A DNA stretch of 39,997 nt from Leptolyngbya sp. FACHB-60 (GCF_014695775.1 NZ_JACJOX010000042.1:1-39997); one strand, 5' to 3'; shown: positions 23,502-32,077, counted from the stretch's first letter. A program made the numbers and translations. The notes: generated by a model not told the origin, from the letters alone.

Positions 23502-25343
23502 GTGAACAAACGGTGGAGAAATGCAGGTCTATATGCCCTGCTGGTCGTTGTAGTCATTGCCCTGGCGACCGCAATTTTTGACGGTTCTGGCCCCGAAACC
23601 CAGACCTGGCGCTACAGCCAGTTTTTAGACGCGGTGCAAAATAACCAGATCGAGCGCGTCAATATCAGCGCCGATCGCACCCGCGCCCGCTTCACAGACC
23701 CTGAGGGTAACGGTCAGATCATCGTTAACCTGCCCAACGACCAGGAGCTGATCAGCACCCTGGAAACCAACAATGTCGACATCGTCGTCATGCCCCAGAG
23801 CGACGATAGCGTCTGGGTTCGTGCCTTTAGCACTCTGCTGATTCCCATCCTGCTGCTGGGGGTGCTGTTCTTTGTGCTGCGCCGCGCCCAGAGTGGCCCC
23901 GGCAATCAGGCCATGAACTTTGGCAAGTCCAAAGCTCGCGTGCAGATGGAGCCTCAGACCCAGGTCACCTTTGGCGATGTGGCGGGCATTGAGCAAGCCA
24001 AGCTAGAACTCACCGAAGTCGTTGACTTTCTCAAGAATGCCGATCGCTTCACCGCTGTCGGTGCCAAGATTCCCAAGGGCGTGCTGCTGGTTGGCCCTCC
24101 CGGTACCGGTAAAACCCTGTTGGCTAAGGCCGTAGCGGGTGAAGCGGGCGTGCCCTTCTTCTCCATCTCCGGTTCTGAGTTCGTTGAAATGTTCGTCGGT
24201 GTGGGCGCTTCCCGCGTGCGCGATCTGTTCGAGCAGGCCAAGGCCAACGCTCCCTGTATCGTGTTTATCGACGAGATTGACGCCGTCGGTCGTCAGCGGG
24301 GCGCAGGCCTTGGCGGCGGCAACGACGAGCGTGAGCAAACCCTCAACCAGCTGCTCACCGAGATGGATGGTTTCGAGGGCAACACCGGCATCATTATTAT
24401 TGCCGCTACCAACCGCCCCGACGTGCTCGACGCGGCCCTGCTGCGCCCCGGTCGTTTTGACCGCCAGGTTGTAGTAGACCGCCCCGACTACGCTGGTCGC
24501 CTCGAAATTCTCAACGTTCACGCTCGCGGCAAAACCTTCGCCAAGGATGTCGATCTGCAAAAGATCGCCCGGCGTACGCCTGGTTTCACCGGGGCCGACC
24601 TGTCGAACCTGCTGAACGAGGCCGCTATTCTCGCTGCCCGCCGCAACCTCACCGAGATTTCTATGGATGAGGTCAACGATGCGATCGATCGCGTCCTGGC
24701 TGGCCCCGAGAAAAAAGACCGCGTCATGAGCGAAAAGCGCAAAGAGCTGGTCGCTTACCACGAAGCCGGTCATGCCCTAGTTGGTGCCCTCATGCCCGAC
24801 TACGACCCTGTTCAAAAAATCAGCATCATTCCCCGCGGCCGTGCCGGTGGTCTGACCTGGTTTACCCCTAGCGAAGATCGCTTGGAGTCGGGCCTTTACT
24901 CCCGCTCTTACCTGCAAAACCAGATGGCCGTAGCTCTCGGTGGCCGCATTGCTGAAGAGATCATCTTTGGCGAAGAGGAAGTTACTACCGGAGCCTCCAA
25001 CGACCTGCAGCAGGTAGCTCGCGTTGCTCGTCAGATGGTGACCCGCTTCGGCATGAGCGACAAGCTCGGCCCCGTGGCCCTCGGTCGCCAACAAGGCAAC
25101 ATGTTCCTCGGACGCGACATCGCCGCCGAGCGCGATTTCTCTGAAGAGACCGCCGCCACCATTGACTCCGAAGTGCGGGGTTTGGTCGACCAAGCCTACA
25201 CCCGCGCTAAGCAGGTGCTCATCAACAACCGCCACGTGCTCGATCAGCTAGCCCGCATGCTGGTAGATAAAGAAACTGTCGATTCTGAAGAGCTTCAGCA
25301 GGTGCTTGCTAACAATGATGTCAGCATGGCTTCGATCGTCTAA
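23502..25343 (+). CDS. ftsH: ATP-dependent membrane zinc metalloprotease FtsH
   Basis: A 613-aa AAA+ protease of the thylakoid or plasma membrane. Two membrane helices (about 8-25 and 111-127) flank a small lumenal/periplasmic domain. Walker A is GPPGTGKT (198-205) and Walker B IVFIDEID (253-260). The second region of homology is ATNRPDVLDAALLRPGRFD, and the zinc site is HEAGH (420-424). It resembles the FtsH1/FtsH3 class (N-terminus NKRWRNAGLYALL) more than the photosystem II repair subunit FtsH2; this is from memory. The start is GTG with GTGGAGG 11 bases before. It is monocistronic, with a terminator directly after. Confidence 0.95.
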   Translation: MNKRWRNAGLYALLVVVVIALATAIFDGSGPETQTWRYSQFLDAVQNNQIERVNISADRTRARFTDPEGNGQIIVNLPNDQELISTLETNNVDIVVMPQSDDSVWVRAFSTLLIPILLLGVLFFVLRRAQSGPGNQAMNFGKSKARVQMEPQTQVTFGDVAGIEQAKLELTEVVDFLKNADRFTAVGAKIPKGVLLVGPPGTGKTLLAKAVAGEAGVPFFSISGSEFVEMFVGVGASRVRDLFEQAKANAPCIVFIDEIDAVGRQRGAGLGGGNDEREQTLNQLLTEMDGFEGNTGIIIIAATNRPDVLDAALLRPGRFDRQVVVDRPDYAGRLEILNVHARGKTFAKDVDLQKIARRTPGFTGADLSNLLNEAAILAARRNLTEISMDEVNDAIDRVLAGPEKKDRVMSEKRKELVAYHEAGHALVGALMPDYDPVQKISIIPRGRAGGLTWFTPSEDRLESGLYSRSYLQNQMAVALGGRIAEEIIFGEEEVTTGASNDLQQVARVARQMVTRFGMSDKLGPVALGRQQGNMFLGRDIAAERDFSEETAATIDSEVRGLVDQAYTRAKQVLINNRHVLDQLARMLVDKETVDSEELQQVLANNDVSMASIV

Positions 25344-25371
25344 ATCACAATAAAGCTTGTTAACTAGCTAG

Positions 25372-25403
25372 AAAAGGGGATGTCCAGTAGGGCGTCCCCT
25401 TTT
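25372..25403 (+). terminator. ftsH rho-independent terminator
   Basis: Stem aaaaggggatg / cgtcccctttt (25372-25382 with 25393-25403, one G-T pair), 10-nt loop, followed by tcttatgg. It lies 28 bp after the ftsH stop. Confidence 0.85.
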
Positions 25404-25579
25404 CTTATGGACATTAGTTACTAGCAAGATGCCAATATTGGGGCAAAGACATGGGCGATTGCTGGCTGGGGCTGTGTAACGGTTTGCAAGCAATGGCGGG
25501 CAAACCGTTAAAAATCATCGACGCAGATCCATCTCAAGAGCTAGGGTTGTCGTTGTTTTATAGAGCCACAGGCCGCGAG

Positions 25580-25927
25580 ATGACCGTTCAACCTCGATCT
25601 TCTGCACCCAATATCATTCTCACCAACATCGAAACCGTCCCCGGCAAAACCGTTACACAGCATATAGGCTTGGTACAGGGCAGCTCAGTGCGAGCCAAAC
25701 ACATCGGCCGCGACATCGCCGCTGGGCTCAAAAATATTGTGGGTGGCGAGCTCAAAGGCTACACCGAACTGCTGCAAGAAGCCCGCGAAGAAGCCACCAG
25801 CCGCATGGTGCAAGACGCCCAGAAGCGGGGCGCAAACGCCATTGTCAACGTGCGCTTTGCCACCTCATCACTGACCCAGGGCGCGGCCGAACTGTTTGCC
25901 TACGGCACCGCCGTGCGGGTGGAATAG
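25580..25927 (+). CDS. UPF0145 (YbjQ) family protein
   Basis: About 115 aa from the ATG at 25580. The core NIILTNIETVPGKTV, GLKNIVGGELKGYTELLQEARE and RGANAIVNVRFATS matches UPF0145/YbjQ, small pentamer-forming proteins of unknown function sometimes annotated as heavy-metal-binding. Open reading continues upstream to ATGs at 25493 and 25451, which would add 29-43 residues not typical of the family. None of the three starts has a strong ribosome-binding site. It is followed after 2 bp by a second, membrane-anchored UPF0145 gene, so they form a pair. Confidence 0.78.
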   Translation: MTVQPRSSAPNIILTNIETVPGKTVTQHIGLVQGSSVRAKHIGRDIAAGLKNIVGGELKGYTELLQEAREEATSRMVQDAQKRGANAIVNVRFATSSLTQGAAELFAYGTAVRVE

Positions 25928-25929
25928 TT

Positions 25930-26370
25930 ATGGATGAACTCATCATTTTTGCAGTATTGCTAGGAGTCGGGTATTTCTTTGGTACCCGAACTGAAAAACA
26001 GCATTTTCGTCAGTTGCAGCAGCGAGAGCAGGCTATTCACGGGCTAATGCTCAGCACTGCTGGAGCTAAAGTGTCTCTGCCTAAGGCACACCAGGCACAA
26101 CTATTCACCGGCAGCGTAGTGATATCATCCGATTTCTTTAAGACGTTTATCGCGGGGGTATTAAATTTTTTTGGCGGACGCATCATGGTTTATGAAAGCC
26201 TGCTTGAGAGGGGCCGCCGTGAGGCCATATTGCGGATGGAAGAATCGGCCCTATCCTGGGGCGCAGACCAGGTGGTCAACATCCGCATTCAAACCGCTGA
26301 GTTGAGCGGCAACAACGGCCGAGGCGTTGTCGCCCTTGAGGTAATTGCCTATGGCACAGGCGTTCGCTAG
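25930..26370 (+). CDS. Membrane-anchored UPF0145 (YbjQ)-like protein
   Basis: A 146-aa protein with an N-terminal helix (LIIFAVLLGVGYFFG, about 4-18), a charged linker, and then a divergent UPF0145 domain. In that domain GSVVISSDFFKTFIAGVLNFFGGRIMVYESLLERGRREAI and WGADQVVNIRIQTAELS align with the upstream gene's GLKNIVGG...YTELLQEAREEA and RGANAIVNVRFATSS. It looks like a duplication in which one copy gained a membrane anchor. The two may form a hetero-oligomer at the membrane, which is inference. It is convergent with the UPF0016 transporter gene. Confidence 0.75.
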   Translation: MDELIIFAVLLGVGYFFGTRTEKQHFRQLQQREQAIHGLMLSTAGAKVSLPKAHQAQLFTGSVVISSDFFKTFIAGVLNFFGGRIMVYESLLERGRREAILRMEESALSWGADQVVNIRIQTAELSGNNGRGVVALEVIAYGTGVR

Positions 26371-26405
26371 CCTGCTGGGCAAGTTGGCCTTACCGCTAGC
26401 TTGTC

Positions 26406-27029
26406 CTAAACCATTTCCACGGCGGCAACCAGGCCAAAGATGATAAACAACAGCCCGCCGACGGTCGTGAGCCAGCGCTCTGAAATGCGCCCAGCGATGA
26501 GTTTGCCGCAGGCGACGGCGATCGCAGCACATACCGCGTGTCCCAAGGTCGACCCCAGCACCACTCCCACTGGATGGTTGGCCGCCGCCAGGGCAATGGT
26601 GGCAAACTGGGTGCGATCGCCCCATTCAGCTACAAAGGTCAGGCTAAAGGATTGAATGAGCACGGTTTTGATCGACCATTTGCTGACCTCAGCCTCGCTT
26701 TCTTCGACGGCCTCTAAAGCCTCGGCCTGCTCATCGGCTAGGCTACCGCCCCCAACCATACGGCTGGCGTCGTACAGCAGCTTCAGACCAAACCCTAGAA
26801 ACAGGGCTACTGTTAGCCCCTGAACGTAGTGCTCAGGAAAAATAGTGACGGCTTGCCCGATCGCCACCGACAAAACCGTCATCACAAACAGCGCGGCAGT
26901 AACCCCTACAAACACCCAGCGACGGGGATGCCGGGTCGCCAAAATCATGCCGATAAAAAAGGTTTTATCCCCTAGTTCAGATAGGGTAATTAGCAGTAGG
27001 CCAGCAGTAAAGCCGGTCAGTGGGTGCAT
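26406..27029 (-). CDS. UPF0016/GDT1 family Mn2+/Ca2+ transporter
   Basis: A 207-aa membrane protein with six helices in two halves, each carrying the family signature: ELGDKT (18-23) and EWGDRT (135-140). The acidic loop between (residues about 93-117, Glu/Ala-rich) is usual. Plant PAM71 and cyanobacterial Mnx of this family export Mn2+ from the cytoplasm into the thylakoid lumen or periplasm; yeast and human members move Ca2+/Mn2+. The ATG at 27029 has TGGAG six to seven bases upstream and starts at the first helix, so the longer frame to 27137 is rejected. A Mn-type riboswitch upstream supports manganese as substrate. Confidence 0.9.
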   Translation of the reverse strand: MHPLTGFTAGLLLITLSELGDKTFFIGMILATRHPRRWVFVGVTAALFVMTVLSVAIGQAVTIFPEHYVQGLTVALFLGFGLKLLYDASRMVGGGSLADEQAEALEAVEESEAEVSKWSIKTVLIQSFSLTFVAEWGDRTQFATIALAAANHPVGVVLGSTLGHAVCAAIAVACGKLIAGRISERWLTTVGGLLFIIFGLVAAVEMV

Positions 27030-27104
27030 GCTCGTCTCCAGGATTATGAACCTGAGCGGGCATGATGGATGATCACAAGAACTCCACCAAGCCCACGTCA
27101 GATG

Positions 27105-27238
27105 TGGACTCAGTGAAGGTCTCGCTTGCGAATGCACGGTTTTAATTCACGGCGCTAATTCACCATCTGAACCAGGCTCATCGCCAGTATGTTGACTCAG
27201 ATGATTGGGTTAAAGACCCAAAGCTACTCCCCTTCATA
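27105..27238 (-). promoter_or_regulatory. yybP-ykoY-type manganese riboswitch
   Basis: On the minus strand the hallmark GGGGAGTAGC (27232-27223) is followed by a hairpin TTGGGT-cttta-ACCCAA. GTCAACATACTGG follows (27196-27184), and the closing box GCGAGACCTTCACTGA is at 27125-27110. TGAAGG before the first box pairs with CCTTCA in the last, forming P1. These are the conserved parts of the yybP-ykoY Mn2+ riboswitch. It lies about 80 nt ahead of the UPF0016 start and is expected to turn the exporter on at high Mn2+. Confidence 0.88.
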
Positions 27239-27355
27239 ACTCAAACCATATCACGAACTATGGATTTGAGCCTAATTAAAAATACTGATTAGAGCTATAA
27301 GAAACAAACTTTTATTTCATAATTCAATCATTTTCGAGACGATTCTATTCATTTT

Positions 27356-27383
27356 TTGTTCATTTTATACTGTTTGCTATAAA
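27356..27383 (+). promoter_or_regulatory. Candidate promoter of the cytochrome b gene
   Basis: TTGTTC (27356-27361) and TATAAA (27378-27383) separated by 16 bp resemble a sigma-70-type promoter, 60 bp before the ATG. The surrounding 27240-27440 region is distinctly AT-rich. Assignment is by pattern only. Confidence 0.45.
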
Positions 27384-27443
27384 GGTTTCCCTGGCCTATG
27401 ATGTTTTTCTGGCGGATAAAGTTATATTAAATTGGCGGGTAAA

Positions 27444-28052
27444 ATGTCTAAATTGATTCCCTATCAGCCTTTGGTTTTAAGGCTTTTACACAGCATCGCT
27501 GGCTTGCTGGCCATTGGTGCCTTAATTACTGGCTTTTGGGTTTACAACACCTATGACGGTCGATATGGCTCCATTCCTCTACCCTTGCTGCCAGACATTC
27601 AGGGCATTCATGGCACATTTGGCCTTTTCTTTTTGCTGATATTTCCCGCTCTTGCCATCTATAGTTTTCATTGGGGATATCAGCGACTCTTGTTTCCTGA
27701 CTTTTGGGCTCGACTTACCTATCAAGTGGGTAAACCCGGCTGGTGGGTCAATCTCCAGCGACTGTTAAATACCGCTATGCTCTTAGCTGCTACATTAGCC
27801 GTAGTTACCGGCAGGATGATGCAAGAGGCCTGGTTGCCCGCTGGTGAGCTATACCACGTTTGGTACAGGCTACATCTGACGGCGTGGCTGGTGCTAGTGG
27901 TAACTTTATTGGGCCACATTGCTATGAGCCTTAAAGTCGGCGGCGTGCCCTTGCTGCTATCAATGGTTCAGACACAGTACCGCCCTGAAGAATCGCCATC
28001 ACTGTGGATAGGTTATCTTCGAGAAAAATTTCGCGAGCGATTTGGGCGTTAG
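27444..28052 (+). CDS. b-type cytochrome (cytochrome b561-like domain)
   Basis: A 202-aa membrane protein with about four helices (17-38, 59-82, 112-130, 145-170). Histidines in LLHSIAGLL, GIHGTFGLF, SFHWGY, RLHLTAW and LLGHIAM are placed as haem ligands would be in a di-haem cytochrome b. This fits small cyanobacterial cytochrome b/b6-domain proteins of unknown redox partner. The ATG at 27444 is preferred to the TTG at 27432. Its TAG is followed with no gap by the ATG of a 45-aa membrane peptide, so they form one unit. Codon use is more AT-rich than neighbouring genes. Confidence 0.75.
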   Translation: MSKLIPYQPLVLRLLHSIAGLLAIGALITGFWVYNTYDGRYGSIPLPLLPDIQGIHGTFGLFFLLIFPALAIYSFHWGYQRLLFPDFWARLTYQVGKPGWWVNLQRLLNTAMLLAATLAVVTGRMMQEAWLPAGELYHVWYRLHLTAWLVLVVTLLGHIAMSLKVGGVPLLLSMVQTQYRPEESPSLWIGYLREKFRERFGR

Positions 28053-28190
28053 ATGTCAATTGATCATTCTCAAAAAACTATGTCTACGAAAAGAACAAAT
28101 GCTCCATTGAAAGCGGTTGAAGTAGTAGTAATTGGCGGAATTTTTGCTGCGTTCATTTTGCCGCTGTTGACCTATTTAGCTGAACTGTAG
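28053..28190 (+). CDS. Single-span membrane peptide, 45 aa, downstream of cytochrome b
   Basis: The ATG follows the cytochrome b stop directly (TAGATG). The product is 45 aa: a polar basic N-terminus (MSIDHSQKTMSTKRTNAPLK) then one helix, VEVVVIGGIFAAFILPLLTY (about 23-42). An internal in-frame Met at position 10 is an alternative start. A small single-span protein encoded immediately after a cytochrome b suggests a subunit or assembly partner, as with the small subunits of other cytochrome complexes; this is inference. I recognise no family. Confidence 0.65.
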   Translation: MSIDHSQKTMSTKRTNAPLKAVEVVVIGGIFAAFILPLLTYLAEL

Positions 28191-28287
28191 CGGCTGCACA
28201 GTTGCTGAGCAGCGGCCCAAACTTAGCGATCGCAACTATTCACAGAACTAGTCAGGCCATAATTCAACGGCGCTGCTTGATCACAGG

Positions 28288-29310
28288 TTAGGGCCAGTCT
28301 GCGATCGCCATGGTTGACTCCACCCGGTGCATACCAGCCTCCGCAAAACGCTGATAGGTGTCTTCAGCTTGATCAGTAAAATCAACCACGCCTGGGACCA
28401 CTACCGCAGAGGCACAGTCGTCGAGTAGGTAAACCTTTTGGGCTAGAGTTGGGTCAGTGGCCTCAATGTCGCTTAGCAGGTCGGCCACCGTCCAGGCAAC
28501 GCAGTGACTTTTGGCCTGGCCCGCGACAATCACCCCATCAAACTCGAGCAGGGTTTGGATGAGGGGGGCGTTTTTTTGGGCGATCGCCCGTCCTTGCCTA
28601 TCCTCCATCACCTCAGGGCTGAGGACCGAGTAGTTTTCGGTGAGGGGGTTACTGCCCTTCAGCTCAAAACGGGTCTGGCTCTGACGAGCGATAGTGTGAA
28701 AAAAGCAGGCCTCTTCGATCGCAGGCACCAGCGCATGGCCAATGCCCCCCAGCATTGAGTGGTAGGGCCAGATGGTGAGGGGATACTTGCCCCGGTCATT
28801 CAGGGTTTTGGTGTAGTGCAGAGCGTACTCTTGCAGATCATGGGGAGAGGTGAGGTTGGCAGCCATCGCTGGGTTGACCCGCCACTTGCCCTGCACCACA
28901 TCGTCGTAGTGAATCATGGTCATTGGTGGCGGGTTGTCGCCCTCGGCATCGACCCAAAAAGCGGGGTGAAACACCTGCATCGCCTGGTGGGTATCGAGGG
29001 TGGCGGTAATCGTAGTGAGCTGCCCCAAGTTGCGATAAATAAATTCGCCTAGGCGGCGGTTGTCGTCCACAGCGCCTTGGCCCGATCGCCCGCCCACAAA
29101 TAGCTCAAAGCCCGGAATGCAAAACGTGTTTTGCACATCAATCAGCAGCAGGCAGAGACGGCGACTATCCTCGGCGGCGGCGGTGATGTGATGGACCTCA
29201 GCCCAGGCCTTGGCCTCGGCAGCGCGCTGCTGATAGGGCACCGACCACACCTCGCCGACCCGACTAGGGTTATAAAAATCGGGTACTGGCAGCAGGGCTG
29301 AGTCGGTCAT
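28288..29310 (-). CDS. Isochorismatase-fold cysteine hydrolase
   Basis: A 340-aa protein longer than typical nicotinamidases (about 200). The isochorismatase/nicotinamidase triad is visible: Asp58 in LLLIDVQNTFCIPG, a Lys in NDRGKYPLTIWPYH (Lys175), and nucleophile Cys270 in IVAGQAKSHCVAWTVADLL. DTHQ and WPYHSMLGGIGHAL fit metal and substrate loops of nicotinamidase-like enzymes. The extra length lies in the N-terminus (1-45) and an insert at about 195-240. Substrate unknown; nicotinamide, an ureide or another amide are possible. It is convergent with the cytochrome unit and divergent from phoX. Start: ATG in the context AGCCAATGACC. Confidence 0.8.
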   Translation of the reverse strand: MTDSALLPVPDFYNPSRVGEVWSVPYQQRAAEAKAWAEVHHITAAAEDSRRLCLLLIDVQNTFCIPGFELFVGGRSGQGAVDDNRRLGEFIYRNLGQLTTITATLDTHQAMQVFHPAFWVDAEGDNPPPMTMIHYDDVVQGKWRVNPAMAANLTSPHDLQEYALHYTKTLNDRGKYPLTIWPYHSMLGGIGHALVPAIEEACFFHTIARQSQTRFELKGSNPLTENYSVLSPEVMEDRQGRAIAQKNAPLIQTLLEFDGVIVAGQAKSHCVAWTVADLLSDIEATDPTLAQKVYLLDDCASAVVVPGVVDFTDQAEDTYQRFAEAGMHRVESTMAIADWP

Positions 29311-29706
29311 TGGCTGAGGCTCCGCAAACTATCACATCGTCAGATGCTCTAATTTTAGGCTTAATAGCAGGGGCACGAACCGGGCTAGGGCCTCAGGCTG
29401 ATCAAGCTTCATACAGGCTTTGACCCGCTGGTTAGTTCAAACCAGCACCAAGGCATTATTTTTAGCGCTGGCACCTATTTGGGTTCTACTTGAGTACTGT
29501 GTTTTTCGCAGAGACGACAACAAGAATCAAAAGCTTCGGGCAGTTTCTCTTTAAACCTCTTTTGAGTTTTGAGGTGTCGGTTAGACGATTGATTACCCTC
29601 CCTTCACTTTCTCTTAAATAACCGCTAAACACCCGTTAAACTCACCGTTACCCGGGCCACATAATATTTCTTCGTTACTCAAAAAAGCCTACTGGGAGTC
29701 CTGACC
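29311..29706. other. Intergenic control region upstream of phoX
   Basis: 396 bp without a gene between divergent genes. It contains a small hairpin (ctggtt...aaccag near 29431-29448), a T/A-rich tract, the four-unit Pho box at 29613-29653 with its -10, and the phoX 5' UTR with GGGAG about 10 bases before the ATG. Confidence 0.7.
29613..29653 (+). promoter_or_regulatory. Pho box (PhoB/SphR-type binding site) of phoX
   Basis: Four 8-bp units with exact 11-bp periodicity: CTTAAATA (29613), GCTAAACA (29624), GTTAAACT (29635) and CGTTACCC (29646), each separated by 3 bp. Cyanobacterial Pho boxes are tandem TTAAC-like 8-mers with 3-bp spacers. A -10-like TAATAT sits at 29662-29667, so the box covers the -35 position as at PhoB-activated promoters. 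Induction under phosphate limitation is expected. Confidence 0.75.
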
Positions 29707-31938
29707 ATGGCGAAAAAGCCAGATATCCGTACCGTGCTTAAAAAGATGGTCAACCTTGAGGACGAAAACCACAACCCCTCAAACAACGATTCTTTTAACC
29801 AAGTTTTAGACCGTGCTCGCTTGGGGCGGCGGGGGTTTCTAAAGGGCAGTTCATCCCTAGCTGCTGCCGCTATGTTGGGCACAGGTTTAGCTTTTGTGGC
29901 TGATTCTACTAAGCAGGCTGGAAAAGCCGCCAAAGCCGCTACCGATCTGCGCCTTGGCTTTAGCCCCGTGGCCAAAAGCATTGCCGATACCTTGGTGGTG
30001 CCCGAGGGCTACACGGCCCGCGTGCTGCTAGCTACCGGCGACCCAATCAAAAGCAACGTCACCCCCTACAAAAACGACGGCACCGACACCGACTTTGAGG
30101 GGCGGGCGGGCGACCACCACGACGCTATGCACTACTTTGGCCTCAACCGGGCTGGCAATGGCTGGGACCCCAACGCCAGCGATCGCGCCCTGCTCTGCAT
30201 CAACCACGAAGTCTGCGAAGATTTGGGCTTTGTTCACCCTAGCGGCCCCACTAACTATGGCCCGGAGAGCACTGCTGCGCGCCCAGCGATCGAGATCGAC
30301 AAAGAAGTGGCGGCCCACGGCGTCACCGTTGTGGAAGTTGTGAGACAGGGATCGACCTACGAGATCAACCGCGATTCGCGCTTTAACCATCGCGTTACCG
30401 CCGCCACCCGCTGTCAGATCAGCGGCCCTGCCCGGCGCAGCCCTATGTTGGCTACGGCCTTTTCCCCCAGCGGTGAGCAGACCCGGGGCACCCTCAACAA
30501 CTGCGCCAATGGCTACACCCCCTGGGGCACCTACCTCACCTGCGAAGAAAACTGGGCAGGCTACTTTAACCGCCGCGAAGACGACAGCGCCCGCACGACT
30601 AAGGAACTGGCTGCCTTCAAGCGCTACGGCATTGGCAATGCCACCTCGGGTCGCTACAACTGGTCACGGGCCGAGGCAGCGGGCAACACCGACCTCTATC
30701 AGCGCTGGGATGCCAGCAAAACCGCCGGCCGAGCCAACCAAGACTTTCGCAATGTGGCCAACACCTTTGGCTGGGTAGTCGAAATTGACCCTTTCAACCC
30801 CAACGCCATTCCTCAAAAACGTACGGCGATCGGACGCTTTGCCCACGAAGGCTGCTGGCCTGCGGCAGCGGTGGCGGGTCAACCTTTAGTGTTTTATTCA
30901 GGTGACGATGCCCGCAACGAATACATGTACAAATTTGTCTCCGCCGCCACCTGGGAGCCCCGCGATGCCAACCGGGGTCAGGCTGCCGGAGATAAGTACC
31001 TGAATTCTGGCACCCTCTATGCCGCTGAGTTTAATGACGACGGTACGGGCGAATGGCTGCCCCTGACCCTGGGCAACCCCAACATCGCCAACTATGCCGA
31101 CTATGACTTTGCCGACGAAGCCGACGTGCTGATCAATGCCCGCATCGCCGCCGATGCCGCCGGGGCCACCAAGATGGATCGGCCCGAATGGGGTGGCGTT
31201 AACCCGGTGAATGGGGATATCTACCTCACCCTGACCAATAACGTATCGAGCAGCAGCGGGCGTGGTGTTGGCACCCCCCTAAACGCCGCCAATCCTCGCT
31301 ATTATGCCGATGCCAAGGGAGACACCGTCAGCAAAGGGAATGTCAATGGCCACGTCATTCGCTGGCGCGAGGCCGGAGGCAACCACGCCGCCACCACCTT
31401 TGAGTGGGATGTGTACTTGTTTGGGGCCAGGGCTAGTGCCGAGCCTGACGTCAACCTGTCTGGGCTCACCGACGAGAACGATTTCTCTAGCCCCGACGGT
31501 CTCTGGTTTAGCGCAGCAGTGCCCGGTCTGTTGTGGCTGCAAACCGACGACGGCTACATCACCGACACCACCAACTGCATGATGCTGGCGGCTCTACCGG
31601 GAACCGTGGGCGATGGTGCCCCCAGAATGGTGAACAACGAAGCTGTACCGATCAACGGCGATGCCGACCAGCAGGTTAAGACCTATGTTGGCCAGGGGGC
31701 TAGCCCTACGGTGTTGAGCCGATTTTTGGTGGGGCCGCGCGATTGTGAAATCACCGGCATTACCGAGTCGCCCGATGGTCGGGTCATTTTCGTCAACATT
31801 CAGCATCCGGGCGAAAATAGCGAGTCAGCCACTGATCCGGCGCTATTCACTAGCCACTGGCCCGATGGCGGCAATGCTCGCCCCCGGTCGGCGACGGTGG
31901 TCATCACCCGCAACGACGGCGGCAGAATCGCTGTCTAG
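29707..31938 (+). CDS. phoX: PhoX-type alkaline phosphatase, Tat-exported
   Basis: A 743-aa enzyme releasing phosphate from organic phosphoesters outside the cytoplasm using Fe and Ca. The twin-arginine motif RRGFLKGSSS (Arg41-Arg42) and a following hydrophobic stretch mark Tat export; the signal region is long, as in other PhoX. Family motifs: FEGRAGDHHDAMHYF, LLCINHE (Glu168) and TPWGTYLTCEENW with Cys279, the expected Fe-ligand cysteine. GRFAHEGCWP, FYSGDDARNEYMYKFV and NGDIYLTLTNN follow. The Pho box directly upstream supports induction under phosphate starvation. It is monocistronic, ending at a palindromic terminator. Confidence 0.93.
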   Translation: MAKKPDIRTVLKKMVNLEDENHNPSNNDSFNQVLDRARLGRRGFLKGSSSLAAAAMLGTGLAFVADSTKQAGKAAKAATDLRLGFSPVAKSIADTLVVPEGYTARVLLATGDPIKSNVTPYKNDGTDTDFEGRAGDHHDAMHYFGLNRAGNGWDPNASDRALLCINHEVCEDLGFVHPSGPTNYGPESTAARPAIEIDKEVAAHGVTVVEVVRQGSTYEINRDSRFNHRVTAATRCQISGPARRSPMLATAFSPSGEQTRGTLNNCANGYTPWGTYLTCEENWAGYFNRREDDSARTTKELAAFKRYGIGNATSGRYNWSRAEAAGNTDLYQRWDASKTAGRANQDFRNVANTFGWVVEIDPFNPNAIPQKRTAIGRFAHEGCWPAAAVAGQPLVFYSGDDARNEYMYKFVSAATWEPRDANRGQAAGDKYLNSGTLYAAEFNDDGTGEWLPLTLGNPNIANYADYDFADEADVLINARIAADAAGATKMDRPEWGGVNPVNGDIYLTLTNNVSSSSGRGVGTPLNAANPRYYADAKGDTVSKGNVNGHVIRWREAGGNHAATTFEWDVYLFGARASAEPDVNLSGLTDENDFSSPDGLWFSAAVPGLLWLQTDDGYITDTTNCMMLAALPGTVGDGAPRMVNNEAVPINGDADQQVKTYVGQGASPTVLSRFLVGPRDCEITGITESPDGRVIFVNIQHPGENSESATDPALFTSHWPDGGNARPRSATVVITRNDGGRIAV

Positions 31939-31971
31939 CTCTGCTTAAACAGCACCATTGGGATCGGAGTG

Positions 31972-32001
31972 GGAACCTGGCGATCGCCAGGTTCCTTTTT
32001 T
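31972..32001 (+). terminator. phoX terminator built around a HIP1 palindrome
   Basis: ggaacctggcgatcgccagg and its continuation form a 24-bp perfect palindrome (31972-31995) with GCGATCGC at the centre. It is followed by T6, 34 bp after the phoX stop. Confidence 0.85.
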
Positions 32002-32077
32002 GGCATTGCTGAGCAGCAGATTGCAATAGGGCCGGTGGATCACCTTCATATTCGCGATCGCTCGCCGGGAATGACCT

